Shown piece by piece: positions 43,914 through 53,539 of a stretch of DNA of 64,000 nt; positions within the stretch are counted from its first letter, which is position 1; each line of letters starts with the position of its first letter. The notes beneath the pieces were generated by a model. The model made no database searches and was not told the origin of the DNA. It saw only the letters and a list, made by a program, of their open reading frames with translations. Source of the DNA: Candidatus Methylacidiphilum fumarolicum (lineage in GTDB: Bacteria; Verrucomicrobiota; Verrucomicrobiia; Methylacidiphilales; Methylacidiphilaceae); contig NZ_OX458932.1 in assembly GCF_949774925.1 (NCBI RefSeq), positions 2,356,001 through 2,420,000 on the forward strand, given 5' to 3'. A program made the translations under genes and the position numbers.

Positions 43914-46000
43914 TCATCTTTGAATACAGCAATCTATTCGACTTCCAATTATTGGCCATGGAGAGAAAGGAGGGGGATCGTTGTGTGTCAACTCTACCCT
44001 CTCTGGCGGCCAGTGCTCCAGCCAGAGCCTTGGGCTTGGCTGGTGGTGAAGGCCGCCCTTTTCCGGCGTTTCTTGCCGTTCGATGTACTGTTTGAGGACG
44101 GTTAATGGGGCGCCCCCGCACGTGATAACGCAGTAGGAACGGCTCCAAAGAACTGCCTTACGATAGAAACGGGCGACCGTTGTGGCAAACTCTCTGCGGA
44201 GAAGCCTGGAAGAAGTTGTCTTGAGATGGTTCAGGAAGCGGCTGAGTCCAAGATTTGGTGGCAACGCAACTAGCAAGTGAACGTGGTCAGATTCTCCGTT
44301 GCACTCAAGCAGCTGTCCGCCCCATCCATCCCAGCGCATTTCCGCAATAGCACGCAACCGGTCAAGCATGGGGCGGGTGAGCGCCTTGCGGCGGTATTTT
44401 GTGACAAGAACTAAATGGTAGTGCAGCGCGTAAACGCAGTGATGCAGAAGGTGCAAACGCACTTGACCTGTCATTACACTAAATGATAGACCATATTGCT
44501 GGCCACTGTCCAGCGTCGCCTCATGATGATCGCATCACCCGCTGGTCTTCCCGTTCTGGGCCCGGTCGAGCGCAAGGTCACCTACCGGCTCTATCCATCC
44601 AAGACCGTCCGGGATGAGCTTTTGCGGACTCGCTGGGTCCATTGCTTTCTCTGGAACCTAGCTTTGGAGGAGCGCAGGCGGGCGTGGAAGGAGGAAAAGC
44701 GGAGCATCGGTTTCGCCGAGCAGTGCCGATGGCTCACCGAGCTCCGTTCCTGCAGCGCGCTTCTCTCCTCGATCAACGCTCAATCCGCCCAGGTAACGCT
44801 CAAGAGGTTGGATCTCGCCTTTCAGGCGTTCTTCCGCCGCATCCGGCAAGGCGAAAATCCGGGATGCCCGCGTTTCAAGCAGGCAGGGCGATTCAGCGGC
44901 TTCGGCTTCAAGCAGCACGAAGGTGACTGGCGGCTGATCGCCAGAGAGCGAAGCGCTCACCTGAAGCTTCGTCTCTCCGGCATTGGGGAGATCCCGATCC
45001 GGGGCAAGGCCCGTACTCCCGGGGAACCCAGGACATGCGAGATCTTTCTTTCCGGCGGCCGATGGCATGCGTCGGTCACGATGCGTTGCCGGCCGGCGCG
45101 GGAGCATGGCTGTGGAGCCGAGGCTTTCGACCTGGGCACGGAGCGGTTCCTGACCAGCGCCAGGTTGGAGCCGGAAAAGAGCGAGCCGGACGTTTCCGAG
45201 GGAGCCAATCCGCGCCATCTGCGCAAGGCGCTTAAGAAGCTCAGGAAGCTCGGACGGACGATCTCCCGCAAGATGGAGGCGGCGATCCGCAAGCACGGGA
45301 AACGGAAGGGATTTCGCATTTCCAAGAGGTTGCGCAAGCAGTACGAGCTGCTCGCCCGGATGCACGCCAAGGTGGCGAACGTCAGGAAGGATTTCCTGCA
45401 CAAGCAGAGCGCCGCGATGGTAAGACGCAGCGGACTGTTGATCACGGAGGAGCTGGAGCCGAAAAGGATGACGGCTTCGGCCCGGGGCAGCCGGAAAAAG
45501 CCCGGGAAACGTGTGCGGCAAAAAGCCGGGCTGAATCGAGAGATGTTGGACGCATCGTTCGGAGCTTTCGGGGCGATGGTCGGATACAAAGCGGAAGAGG
45601 CTGGTATCGGATACCTGGAAGCACAGGCGAGGACGTTGAAGCCAAGCCAGAGATGCCACCGATGCGGCGGCGTCGAGAAAAAGACCCTCGGCGACCGGTG
45701 GCATGAGTGCGCATGCGGAGCGTCCTGCCATCGGGACGAGAACTCGGCACTCGGGCTTCTCGACTGGGGCTTGGCGAAATGGGAGAAGGAGCACGGCTTC
45801 GCCTTTCCGGGGCCGAAGGTCGTTGTATACGGAAAGGAATGGACGGGAACCGATCCATGCGTGGAGCGGGAAGCTCTGGCCGGATGGAACCTCGCTGCGG
45901 GCTGGAAGTCCGCGAGCCGAGCATACTCCGGTGAAACTGCCCGCAGGGAAGCGCGAAACTCCATCCCAGAGCCCTCAGGCTTGGATGGAGTAGTTCATCA
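43905..46000. mobile_element. IS200/IS605-family insertion sequence with divergent tnpA and tnpB
   Basis: An apparently intact element, distinctly GC-rich (near 60%) within about 40% GC flanks. A leftward HUH transposase tnpA and rightward tnpB are separated by 21 bases. A right-end hairpin lies at 45958-45991. Near the left end an inverted repeat CTCTGGC (44001-44007) / GCCAGAG (44021-44027) lies in the tnpA tail. TTCATC occurs at both edges (43913-43918, 45994-45999) and may mark the cleavage or target sites. The exact ends are uncertain. Confidence 0.75.
43914..44474 (-). CDS. tnpA: IS200/IS605 HUH-type transposase TnpA
   Basis: TnpA is the single-strand 'peel-and-paste' transposase. The 186-residue protein has YHLVLVTKYRRKAL near the N-terminus, the HUH metal motif in SDHVHLLVALPP, and the catalytic Tyr in VLKQYIERQ. 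All catalytic residues are intact. It is longer than the usual 130-155 residues: the last about 40 residues (from about PSPRLWLEHW) overlap the left-end hairpin and may run through the element boundary. The gene is divergent from tnpB. Confidence 0.92.
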   Translation of the reverse strand: MTGQVRLHLLHHCVYALHYHLVLVTKYRRKALTRPMLDRLRAIAEMRWDGWGGQLLECNGESDHVHLLVALPPNLGLSRFLNHLKTTSSRLLRREFATTVARFYRKAVLWSRSYCVITCGGAPLTVLKQYIERQETPEKGGLHHQPSPRLWLEHWPPERVELTHNDPPPFSPWPIIGSRIDCCIQR

Positions 46001-46025
46001 TTATGAGCACTGGAATTCCTTTTAA
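44496..46025 (+). CDS. tnpB: RNA-guided nuclease TnpB (IS605 OrfB)
   Basis: TnpB is the RuvC-type nuclease ancestral to Cas12, guided by the element's own RNA. The protein (509 residues, longer than the usual about 400) has an N-terminal helical/OB part (YRLYPSKTVRDELLRTRWVH). The RuvC Asp is in AFDLGTERFLT, the Glu in LLITEELEPKRM, and the last Asp in CHRDENSALGLLDWG. The zinc finger is CHRCGG...CACGASCH. The three catalytic acids and four Cys are intact. The C-terminal about 80 residues after the RuvC end overlap the putative guide RNA/right-end region and may not be needed for activity. Confidence 0.9.
   Translation: MLATVQRRLMMIASPAGLPVLGPVERKVTYRLYPSKTVRDELLRTRWVHCFLWNLALEERRRAWKEEKRSIGFAEQCRWLTELRSCSALLSSINAQSAQVTLKRLDLAFQAFFRRIRQGENPGCPRFKQAGRFSGFGFKQHEGDWRLIARERSAHLKLRLSGIGEIPIRGKARTPGEPRTCEIFLSGGRWHASVTMRCRPAREHGCGAEAFDLGTERFLTSARLEPEKSEPDVSEGANPRHLRKALKKLRKLGRTISRKMEAAIRKHGKRKGFRISKRLRKQYELLARMHAKVANVRKDFLHKQSAAMVRRSGLLITEELEPKRMTASARGSRKKPGKRVRQKAGLNREMLDASFGAFGAMVGYKAEEAGIGYLEAQARTLKPSQRCHRCGGVEKKTLGDRWHECACGASCHRDENSALGLLDWGLAKWEKEHGFAFPGPKVVVYGKEWTGTDPCVEREALAGWNLAAGWKSASRAYSGETARREARNSIPEPSGLDGVVHHYEHWNSF
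45850..46015 (+). ncRNA. Putative omega RNA (reRNA) 3' scaffold and right-end hairpin of the IS605 element
   Basis: TnpB guide RNAs are derived from the 3' part of tnpB and the right end. Here ACTCCATCC (45958-45966) pairs with GGATGGAGT (45983-45991), and inside it AGCC (45970-45973) pairs with GGCT (45978-45981), a two-part stem. Bases after about 45998 (flanking DNA) would form the guide. The 5' end is not determined. Confidence 0.5.
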
Positions 46026-46213
46026 AACTTCTCAAGGATAGACTTCGCTTAAACGGAAGGAATACTTTCCAAAACTTGATCAATTTTCTCATCAGAAACA
46101 ACAAATGCGCAGTCCGTTGAGCTCCCCTCTCATGAGATAGAAAATAGCTATTCTTCCAGCTAACCTTTTACCCCTCTCCATTGAGAGTGGGATCCTCACC
46201 ATTCCGTAACAAT

Positions 46214-46816
46214 TCAGTAATTAGAGCCCATCCGTTCGTTTATGATTTTTTGAGCATATTTTGCCAAAAGATCAAACTCCAGATTGACTTTGTCTCCCGG
46301 TCTTTTGGTCCTTAAATTTGTATGGTTTAAAGTAAAGGGAGTAATCCAAACACAAAAACTTTCATTAGTTATCTTCCCTATAGTTAGACTAATCCCTTCA
46401 ACGGCAATTGAGCCTTTAGGAACCATGTAGGATTTAGCAAAGGAAGGATAATGTATCCATATCTCTTTTTCCTCTCCTAATTTTTCGATCGCACATATGG
46501 TTTGTTTGCAATCCACATGGCCTGTAACAAAATGGCCTCCGAATCGGTCACTCATCCTTAGAGGAAGCTCCAAATTCACTTCATCGCCCATTTTCAATTC
46601 TCCCAAGGTTGTAGCACGTAGAGTTTCTTCAAGAATGAAAAACTGCACCTCCTCTGCGATTATCTGCGTAACTGTAAGACAGCAGCCATTGACTGCAAGG
46701 CTTATCCCTGGCTTCAATTCAGCAGCAAGACATCCTGCTCTTATGCTGAGTGTTTTGTTTTTTGAATCAGGTACCCGCTCAACGATTCCCCTCGATTCGA
46801 TAATCCCTGTGAACAT
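46214..46816 (-). CDS. ribE: Riboflavin synthase, alpha subunit
   Basis: Riboflavin synthase dismutates two 6,7-dimethyl-8-ribityllumazine molecules to riboflavin. The true start is MFTGIIESRG at 46816; the open frame extends 14 codons upstream, but this N-terminus is invariant in the family. The two tandem lumazine-binding repeats are seen: LAVNGCCLTV with RFGGHFVTGHVD in the first, and SIAVEGISLTI with an NLEFDLLAKY end in the second. It follows the SDR gene by 46 bases on the same strand. No FMN riboswitch was recognised upstream. Confidence 0.96.
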   Translation of the reverse strand: MFTGIIESRGIVERVPDSKNKTLSIRAGCLAAELKPGISLAVNGCCLTVTQIIAEEVQFFILEETLRATTLGELKMGDEVNLELPLRMSDRFGGHFVTGHVDCKQTICAIEKLGEEKEIWIHYPSFAKSYMVPKGSIAVEGISLTIGKITNESFCVWITPFTLNHTNLRTKRPGDKVNLEFDLLAKYAQKIINERMGSNY

Positions 46817-46862
46817 CTTAAACCCTAATCGTTTCTTTTCCTTTAAAAGTCTATCCAATCCC

Positions 46863-47591
46863 TCATCGAAGATTCCATCCTCCGCTTACAATGAGATGTG
46901 AGCCAGTAATATAGCTCTGTTTTTCATCCAAAAAAAATTTTACTCCTCGCCATATATCTTCAAAGGTACCATATCGGCCAGCTGGAATTTTACTAAGTGG
47001 AGGAAGTCCTTGGCTGTTTTCAAGATAACCTGGAGAAACGACATTAACGGTGATGCCATAACGCGCATTTTCCCTAGCAAAGGATTTGGTTAAAAGATAC
47101 ACTCCTATTTTGCCTAAATGATATCCGAGTGCCATTTCCCTACTTCCGATTCGGTCACAACTCGAATCGCCTATATTGACAATCCTTCCTCTGCCTGAAA
47201 GCCTTAAAAGAGGCAATGAGGCAAGAGTGGTAAATAAGACCGCGCTAGCTGTAGAATTAATGCCACGAAACCAATCCTTTTCTTCTGTTAATTCTAGAGG
47301 AACGGCATCATAGACACCAGAATTATTGATGACCGCATCCAGTCTTCCAAAAACTGTCCTAATTTTATCAATTATTCCCCTTGCTTCGTTCTGTTTGGAA
47401 AGGTCTGCTTGAACCGTGAGCGCCTTTTTCCCTTCCCTTTCAAATTCCTTTTCCAAAGCAGAGGCTTGTTCTTCACTTTTGTAGTAGTGGATGACGACAC
47501 TCCAATCTTCCGAGCTAAGCTTACGGCACAAATAAGCACCTAATCCCTTAGCTCCTCCAGTGACCAAAACGACTTTCTCTTTTCCTATCAT
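46863..47591 (-). CDS. Short-chain dehydrogenase/reductase
   Basis: The 242-residue classical SDR has LVTGGAKGLGAYL for the cofactor, INNSGVYD, a Ser in NIGDSSCDR, the catalytic GYHLGK (YxxxK), and VNVVSPGYLEN. It resembles 3-oxoacyl-ACP reductase and pteridine reductase (FolM) types. Proximity to riboflavin synthase, whose pathway shares pterin-like intermediates, is compatible with a pteridine reductase role, but this is only context. It probably shares a transcript with ribE. Confidence 0.85.
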   Translation of the reverse strand: MIGKEKVVLVTGGAKGLGAYLCRKLSSEDWSVVIHYYKSEEQASALEKEFEREGKKALTVQADLSKQNEARGIIDKIRTVFGRLDAVINNSGVYDAVPLELTEEKDWFRGINSTASAVLFTTLASLPLLRLSGRGRIVNIGDSSCDRIGSREMALGYHLGKIGVYLLTKSFARENARYGITVNVVSPGYLENSQGLPPLSKIPAGRYGTFEDIWRGVKFFLDEKQSYITGSHLIVSGGWNLR

Positions 47592-47662
47592 GGCTATGTG
47601 GTTATGAAGAAATTTTCCTTTTACTCATTGTAAAGAAAAAACAGTTTATTCATTTTATTTCG

Positions 47663-48646
47663 ATGAAGTCTATTCCATATTTTCCTATTCAAGTTTTTCT
47701 TTCCCATTCCTTATCAGCATGGGAAGAAAGAAAATATAACTGTCTTCTACATGGTGAAATAGACCCTATTTTTCATTATTCAACTGCATGGCAATCTTTT
47801 CTCTGGAAAAGGGTCTTCGAACGTTATTCCCCTTTTAAAGATGCGCAAGGCTATCAGTTTTATAAAGATACACTGAAGAACGTTATCCCCTATCTACCGA
47901 CCTCCCTTCCCTATGAACTTATTAGTTTGGGATGTGGAACAGGAGAAAAAGATCATATTTTTCTCAATGAACTGCTTGCGATCGCTAGCGAGCTGAGCTG
48001 GATTTGCATCGATACAAGCTTACAACTTCTCCTTGAAGCCTGTATCCATTGTCCAATCAACAAAGAGAAAATAACCCCCATTTTATCCGACATTCTTTGG
48101 AAAGACACACTCGAAGCCTTGCAAACAGATCATATGGGACGAAGAATTTTTACCCTTTTTGGGATCCTACCCAATATCGATCCTTTTTTGCTTTTCAGAA
48201 GCCTTGAATCAATCCTTTCACCAAAGGATTATTTAGTTTTAAGCGCTCATTTGGCACCTGTCAAAACCGAATCTACAGAAGATTATCTTGAAGGCATTGA
48301 ATCTGTTCTTGATCAATACGACAATGCCGAAACACGTTTATGGCTGACAGAAATCCTTCGGGATTGGGGAATAGAGGATAAAACGGAGTTGTTTAACATT
48401 TCCATAGGAATGGAAAACAATTTCTTTCGAATTGAAGCAACGGTGTATTGGAAGGAAAGCGGGTCTATCCCTGTGGGTAGCGGAAAGGAAGTGCCGATAA
48501 TCAAAGGAAAGCCATTGCGCCTATTTTATAGCTATCGGTTTACAGTGGAAAGACTGGAGGAGTTTTTTTCAAAATGGCATTACAAGGTGCTTGATCGCTG
48601 GATATTCCACAATAAAGAAGAAGGGATTTGGCTTCTACAACACTGA
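47663..48646 (+). CDS. EgtD-like (histidine-specific methyltransferase family) SAM-dependent methyltransferase
   Basis: The 327-residue protein has LPYELISLGCGTGEKDHIFL as SAM motif I (about residue 90), then ICIDTSLQLLLEA, and RRIFTLFGILPNIDP, the pattern of the Methyltransf_33/EgtD family. EgtD makes hercynine for ergothioneine. The substrate-binding Asn/Tyr positions of true EgtD cannot be checked by eye and no egtB lies nearby, so the substrate is open. The gene is transcribed away from the SDR-ribE pair and converges on comEC. Confidence 0.6.
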   Translation: MKSIPYFPIQVFLSHSLSAWEERKYNCLLHGEIDPIFHYSTAWQSFLWKRVFERYSPFKDAQGYQFYKDTLKNVIPYLPTSLPYELISLGCGTGEKDHIFLNELLAIASELSWICIDTSLQLLLEACIHCPINKEKITPILSDILWKDTLEALQTDHMGRRIFTLFGILPNIDPFLLFRSLESILSPKDYLVLSAHLAPVKTESTEDYLEGIESVLDQYDNAETRLWLTEILRDWGIEDKTELFNISIGMENNFFRIEATVYWKESGSIPVGSGKEVPIIKGKPLRLFYSYRFTVERLEEFFSKWHYKVLDRWIFHNKEEGIWLLQH

Positions 48647-48663
48647 ATGCCAACTAATTAGGC

Positions 48664-50774
48664 TCATTTTTCTGCTATTATCTGCAGTTTTTCTTTGCCT
48701 ACAAACACCCATATTCCTTTTCTATAATATGTTCTTGAAGAATTTACATAAAAAGGCACAACGCCTGCTGGAAACTGACGCCTTCCATAAGTGGTTCTAA
48801 TAAAAGAGGAAAATGGCAGTCGATGGTTTTGGTGAGACCCTAGCGATTGCTCAATCAATAAGTCTATTTGTAAGTCCTTGATGGAAGAAAAGTTATAAGT
48901 AGAAAGAGATCGAAAAAAAATATTTTTATTTTTTATTCCTATTAAACATTGTATCTCCCCTCGACTTGTCCCTCGAAAGAACAACCGCAAGCCTTCGGGA
49001 CCTTCTTGTCCCTTCCACCATTGATTACCAATCGACTTCTCTTTATAGAACCATTCTCCATTTCGAAATGTTAAAGAGGGGGAGTTGTACGGAAAAAATA
49101 AAGCTTTTTGTAGAATTGGCATGATTCGCTCTTCTTCCCATGGCTGTAAGGAGTTAACTATGAAATAATTTTTTTTATTATTTATAGCCAAAAAACAACC
49201 GGATTGTGCATGCGCTACATAAAGCCATGAGTCAAAAGGATGAGATAAGATTTTCATGTCTGGTATAGAAATTATTGCCCCTGGAATTTTGGTAGACGAA
49301 TGAACAACTGCTAGTAACAGCAAGAGGAACATATGCGTAATTTTGTTTAAAATGGAAGCCAACAAACTTGAAACAAAACCACCCACTGCCGCTAGAGAAC
49401 CTAGCAGTACGATAATTTCAGCAATAGGAACCGCTATGATGTTGTAGAAAATCCCTAACCAAGAGATGGAGTGAAAGAGGCAAAACTCCCATGGGCAGGC
49501 TCCTAGCCAAGCGGAGAGTGATGTTGATAAAAGAAGGCAAAAGGATTTTCCAATCCGATCAATGAATTGCTTGCCTATTGATGCCAGTTCTAAAGGCAAA
49601 TAAGGATCCAGTTTAAAAAAACTATAAAAAAACTGAAAAAGTGGCTTTGAAATAAGCAATAATGCCAAAACAACTGAATAAGAGAGTTCTAAACTTGCAT
49701 CCATTATAGAAAGAGGCTCAAAAAGCAAGAACAAAAGAAGGGTAAAAGCCCAGCAATTAAGCCCGCTCACCTTCCTTTTGAGAAACCAACCGATCGTACA
49801 ATAAACTGCAGCAGAGAAAGCACGGAGTACGCTAGCACTGTTTCCGGATACCATACTGAAAACAAAAAGAACTGGAATAAAAACGAGCGAATATTTCCAT
49901 CGATTGGTTCCAGTAGATTGCAGCAAAAGAATCCAAAACCCCAGCATTATTCCTACATTTTGCCCGCTGACGGCAAACAAATGATAGGTCCCTGCTCGTT
50001 GGAAAGCCAGAGCATCCTCTTGATCAAGACCGGAAACATCCCCATAAACCATTCCACAGAGCAACGAATGAGCTTTAGGATCTTCAATGCCAAGAGAAAG
50101 ATTTTTTTTTATCTTTTTTCTTATCTTCTCGATCCAAGACCCAAAGCTCTTATCGGTATCATCATTGTAAAAAAAAACTTATCCTTACTTAACAATTCAA
50201 AACTTATTCCTTTTTCCACCAGATACTTATAAAAGTCGACTTCTCCAGCATTACTCTTTTTATGAGGCAATATTATTTTTCCACTTACCGTAATCAGCTG
50301 TCCCAGATGGACTCTGCCCTGCCAATCCTCCACTCTACATAAGGCTTTCCCCTTCATTGGGAGCCACTTTCCCCCCGATTCGATTGCCTTGAGATTCAAA
50401 AGAAAATAGGTAGCTCTCTCTTTTTGTTGAGGAAAACTGGACACATAGCCTAAGCAATGGAGATTTTGGAAGGCTGCCAACTTTTCGTGAAGCATGGCCA
50501 TTTCTTTTTCTGCCAAATACCTATGGAATCTACAATTGAATAGTCCAAGAAGAAAAAGACTACAAAGACAAACCACTTCGCTAAAGAGTCGATTGCGACT
50601 AGCTTGACTCCATAAAGATAGGAAAAAAATAAGGCTACCCAAAAGAAGTCCTAAATTAAACATTCCTTGAGAACCTAGATAACACCCTGTAGCAAAGATA
50701 ATGGCAGGGAAAAAAAGGGGAACCTTTTCCTGCTCTTTTCTATCCATTCCTTTATTTTGTGCTTCGAATCCCAT
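48664..50774 (-). pseudogene. comEC: ComEC/Rec2 DNA-uptake channel, split in two frames by a homopolymer frameshift
   Basis: ComEC carries transforming single-stranded DNA through the inner membrane. The N-terminal part (50774 to about 50170) is the DUF4131 domain with three membrane segments. The rest, in another frame, is the competence domain (AGTYHLFAVSGQNVGI, then many helices) and a C-terminal region that looks like a degenerate metallo-beta-lactamase domain without HxHxDH. At a run of nine A (50169-50177; T on the coding strand) one added base would join the frames, giving ...KFFFYNDDTDKSFG... into the linker before LLCGMVYGDVSG. Otherwise no part is missing. It may be a sequencing error, a true mutation, or slippage. 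Confidence 0.85.
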
Positions 50775-50836
50775 TCCCTCGCTTTTTATTAATTCTGTAA
50801 GATGAAAGGAATGGATACGATGAAGAAAATTAGAAA

Positions 50837-51598
50837 TTATTTTTTTGTTTTTTTATCTACTCTCCAAAACCAGAATTGTGGCTTCTGAAATCCTGTTATT
50901 TTTCTTAATTGACATCTTTCGTTAAATTGATCAATCATATGCTGGCTTGGCCATGAGGGACCAAGAATTTTTTTTAACTCCATTAAAAACTTCTGCTCAT
51001 TTTCCGAGCTAATGCATACCTGTTCAAGAAGCGTGGCATCGATACAGAGTAGTTCGAGAATGGCCTTGTCCCAATCGTCCTGGAGATATTCTGTAGGAGG
51101 CAACTTCGAAGAATATAGCCCTTTTATTTTATCAAAGAGCCTGGGCAAATAACAAATACCCCCTAATTTTTCCAAGGGATCTCTCATTTCTATCCCCTCG
51201 GCAGCACGGATAGGATATTTCTTTTCTTTCCACCCTTCCCATCCTTTTTCCATCCAGTAAGTATTTATGTATCCCATTTCATTCAGAGTATAGGCAGCCA
51301 GAATAGATTGCGCTCCATCTTCACCATAACAGATGATTTTGCTTTCCGATTGTGGCACAATATTTTCCACTTCTTTTTCTAGCTTAGATCTCTCAATCCA
51401 AATAGCCCCTGGAATATGCCCCATGAACCAATCTTCCTTTTTCCGTACATCAATCACAAGGCCACTTTTATTTTGTAAATCTGAAAAAGTATCCTTTAGA
51501 GTAATGCTTTTTAGCCTTCTTTTAATTTTTTCTAAATAGGCATTAAACCGAGAATGGGGCAATGGATTGTTCTTGTTTGCCTTCATTTCATTATTCAT
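50837..51598 (-). CDS. Rhodanese-like domain fused to a DUF5069-like domain
   Basis: Residues about 35-130 form a rhodanese domain: GLVIDVRKKEDWFMGHIPGAIWI with the active-site Cys in IICYGEDGAQS. From about 150 a second domain reads LGGICYLPRLFDKIKGLY...YLQDDWDKAILELL, the pattern of DUF5069. Start: the open frame reaches a TTG at 51628, but AAGGA before the ATG at 51598 supports the later start (253 residues). The fusion suggests sulfur transfer or phosphatase-like sensing, but the substrate is unknown. Confidence 0.78.
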   Translation of the reverse strand: MNNEMKANKNNPLPHSRFNAYLEKIKRRLKSITLKDTFSDLQNKSGLVIDVRKKEDWFMGHIPGAIWIERSKLEKEVENIVPQSESKIICYGEDGAQSILAAYTLNEMGYINTYWMEKGWEGWKEKKYPIRAAEGIEMRDPLEKLGGICYLPRLFDKIKGLYSSKLPPTEYLQDDWDKAILELLCIDATLLEQVCISSENEQKFLMELKKILGPSWPSQHMIDQFNERCQLRKITGFQKPQFWFWRVDKKTKK

Positions 51599-51679
51599 TC
51601 TTATATCCTTAGCATTTTCCCAAAGCAAACTAAGAACCTAAAACCATAGCTCCACTGTATTTAAGGCTCAAAAATACAA

Positions 51680-53539
51680 TCAACTCAAGACTGCTTTTTT
51701 CTTAGACCATACGATTAAAATGGAGACATCCGTTGGATTGACACCCGGAATTCTTGAAGCTTGCCCAAAAGTCAAGGGTCTTATCTTCATAAGTTTTTCC
51801 CTTGCCTCTTGTTTTAACCCTGGAATTTTTTCATAATCGATATTTGCAGGAATCAAGGTTTCTTCTAGTTTATGGCTCTTCAAAATCGATTCTTTTTCCC
51901 GGGCGATGTACCCCGCATATTTAATTTCACATTCAATATGCAAAGCCACTTCTTTGGGAACCTTTTGAAACTCTTCTGGAAGGTCCTTCCAGGAATATTC
52001 CGGCCGCTTCAGCAAGTCTTCACAACTCATCCCATTATATCGATATTTTCTTATTTTTTGAAAAGTCTCATCAATAAGCCTCTTTTTCTCCTCTAAACGA
52101 ATAGCTCTGGCCTTAGACACCAACCCAATTTCATAACCTATTTCAGTAAGACGCAAATCTGCATTATCCTGGCGAAGCAATAGCCGATGCTCAGCTCTTG
52201 AAGTAAAAATCCTATAGGGTTCTCTGATGGGCTTGGTTGTTAAATCATCCACTAATACCCCTATGTAGGCTTGATCCCTTCCCAAGACTATTGGGGGACG
52301 ATTTTGAATCTTTCTTGCTGCGTTAATCCCTGCAAGTAATCCTTGAGCGGCTGCTTCTTCATAGCCTGTTGTTCCGTTAATCTGACCAGCAAAAAACAGT
52401 CCCGAAATGTTCTTTGTTTCCAATGTAGGATAGATCTGAGTAGCGGGACAATAATCGTATTCAACGGCATATCCAGGTCTAATAATCTGGCATTTTTCTA
52501 AACCTGCAATGGTATGGATGAATTGGTCTTGCACCTCATATGGTAAGCTGGTCGAACAGCCATTCACATAATACTCTTCTGTATGTTTGCCCTCCGGTTC
52601 CAAAAAAATTTGATGCCGTTCTTTATCGGCAAAACGAACAATTTTATCTTCTATGGATGGGCAGTATCTTGGACCAATGCCTTGAATCTCTCCACAATAC
52701 AATGGAGATTTATCTAGATTTTCCTTGATAATGTCATGGGTTTTTGCATTGGTATAGGTTATGGCACAAGATAATTGTTCCACGTGGAACATTCCATCCT
52801 TCCATTGATTGAGGGTAAAAAGACCTTCCGATGCCATATCAATATCTGGTAATGCAAAAGAAAAATGAGGGGGAGGAAAGTCTCCAGGCTGTAGGATACA
52901 CTTAGAAAAATCGATGGTCTTCCCATTAATCCTCGGCGGAGTCCCAGTTTTTAATCGACCGACTTCAAATCCATATTTTTTTAGGATCTCTGATAGACCG
53001 CTAGAGGACTCACCCATTCTTCCCCCCATCTTCTTGCTTCTGCCGACATGTAATAAGCCCTTCAAAAAAGTGCCAGTGGTAATAATAACTGTCGAGCTAT
53101 GGATGATCATTCCTAGTTCTGTGATTACCCCCATGACTCTATCTTCTTTGACAATAAGATCAGCAACCGAAGCTTGAAATAAATCTAACAATGGCGTTCT
53201 TTCACATACAGCTTTTAGCCGAAACTGATAGGCCTTTTTATCACATTGGGCTCGAGGGGCTTGCACACTATATCCTTTTCTCATATTGAGCATTCTAAAC
53301 TGTATTCCCGTAAGATCTGTATTGATCGCCATTTCTCCACCAAGAGCATCAATTTCCCTGACTAGATGTCCTTTCCCAATGCCTCCAATCGATGGATTGC
53401 AAGACATCTGGCCAATAGTATCAAGATTCATTGTCAACAGCATAGTGCGACACCCCATGCGCGAAGAAGCCAACGCGGCTTCGACTCCAGCATGCCCTGC
53501 TCCAACAACAATAACATCGTATGTTTTTGCGTATTTCAT
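51680..53539 (-). CDS. mnmG: tRNA uridine-5-carboxymethylaminomethyl modification enzyme MnmG (GidA)
   Basis: MnmG, with MnmE, modifies the wobble uridine of several tRNAs. The ATG at 53539 has a GGAAAGAAG ribosome-binding site and starts MKYAKTYDVIVVGAGHAGVEAA, the FAD-binding N-terminus; the open frame extends 42 codons upstream without family similarity. Conserved blocks NPSIGGIGKGHLVREIDALGG, RMLN.RKG.SVQAPRAQCDK and GLFFAGQINGTTGYEEAAAQG are all present. The 619-residue length is normal. mnmE is not adjacent. Confidence 0.96.
   Translation of the reverse strand: MKYAKTYDVIVVGAGHAGVEAALASSRMGCRTMLLTMNLDTIGQMSCNPSIGGIGKGHLVREIDALGGEMAINTDLTGIQFRMLNMRKGYSVQAPRAQCDKKAYQFRLKAVCERTPLLDLFQASVADLIVKEDRVMGVITELGMIIHSSTVIITTGTFLKGLLHVGRSKKMGGRMGESSSGLSEILKKYGFEVGRLKTGTPPRINGKTIDFSKCILQPGDFPPPHFSFALPDIDMASEGLFTLNQWKDGMFHVEQLSCAITYTNAKTHDIIKENLDKSPLYCGEIQGIGPRYCPSIEDKIVRFADKERHQIFLEPEGKHTEEYYVNGCSTSLPYEVQDQFIHTIAGLEKCQIIRPGYAVEYDYCPATQIYPTLETKNISGLFFAGQINGTTGYEEAAAQGLLAGINAARKIQNRPPIVLGRDQAYIGVLVDDLTTKPIREPYRIFTSRAEHRLLLRQDNADLRLTEIGYEIGLVSKARAIRLEEKKRLIDETFQKIRKYRYNGMSCEDLLKRPEYSWKDLPEEFQKVPKEVALHIECEIKYAGYIAREKESILKSHKLEETLIPANIDYEKIPGLKQEAREKLMKIRPLTFGQASRIPGVNPTDVSILIVWSKKKAVLS

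Noticed and set aside
44658-45964. Several long open frames antisense to tnpB (378, 335 and 220 codons)
   Set aside because: They arise from the high GC of the element; they have no family motifs and tnpB itself shows complete catalytic residues.
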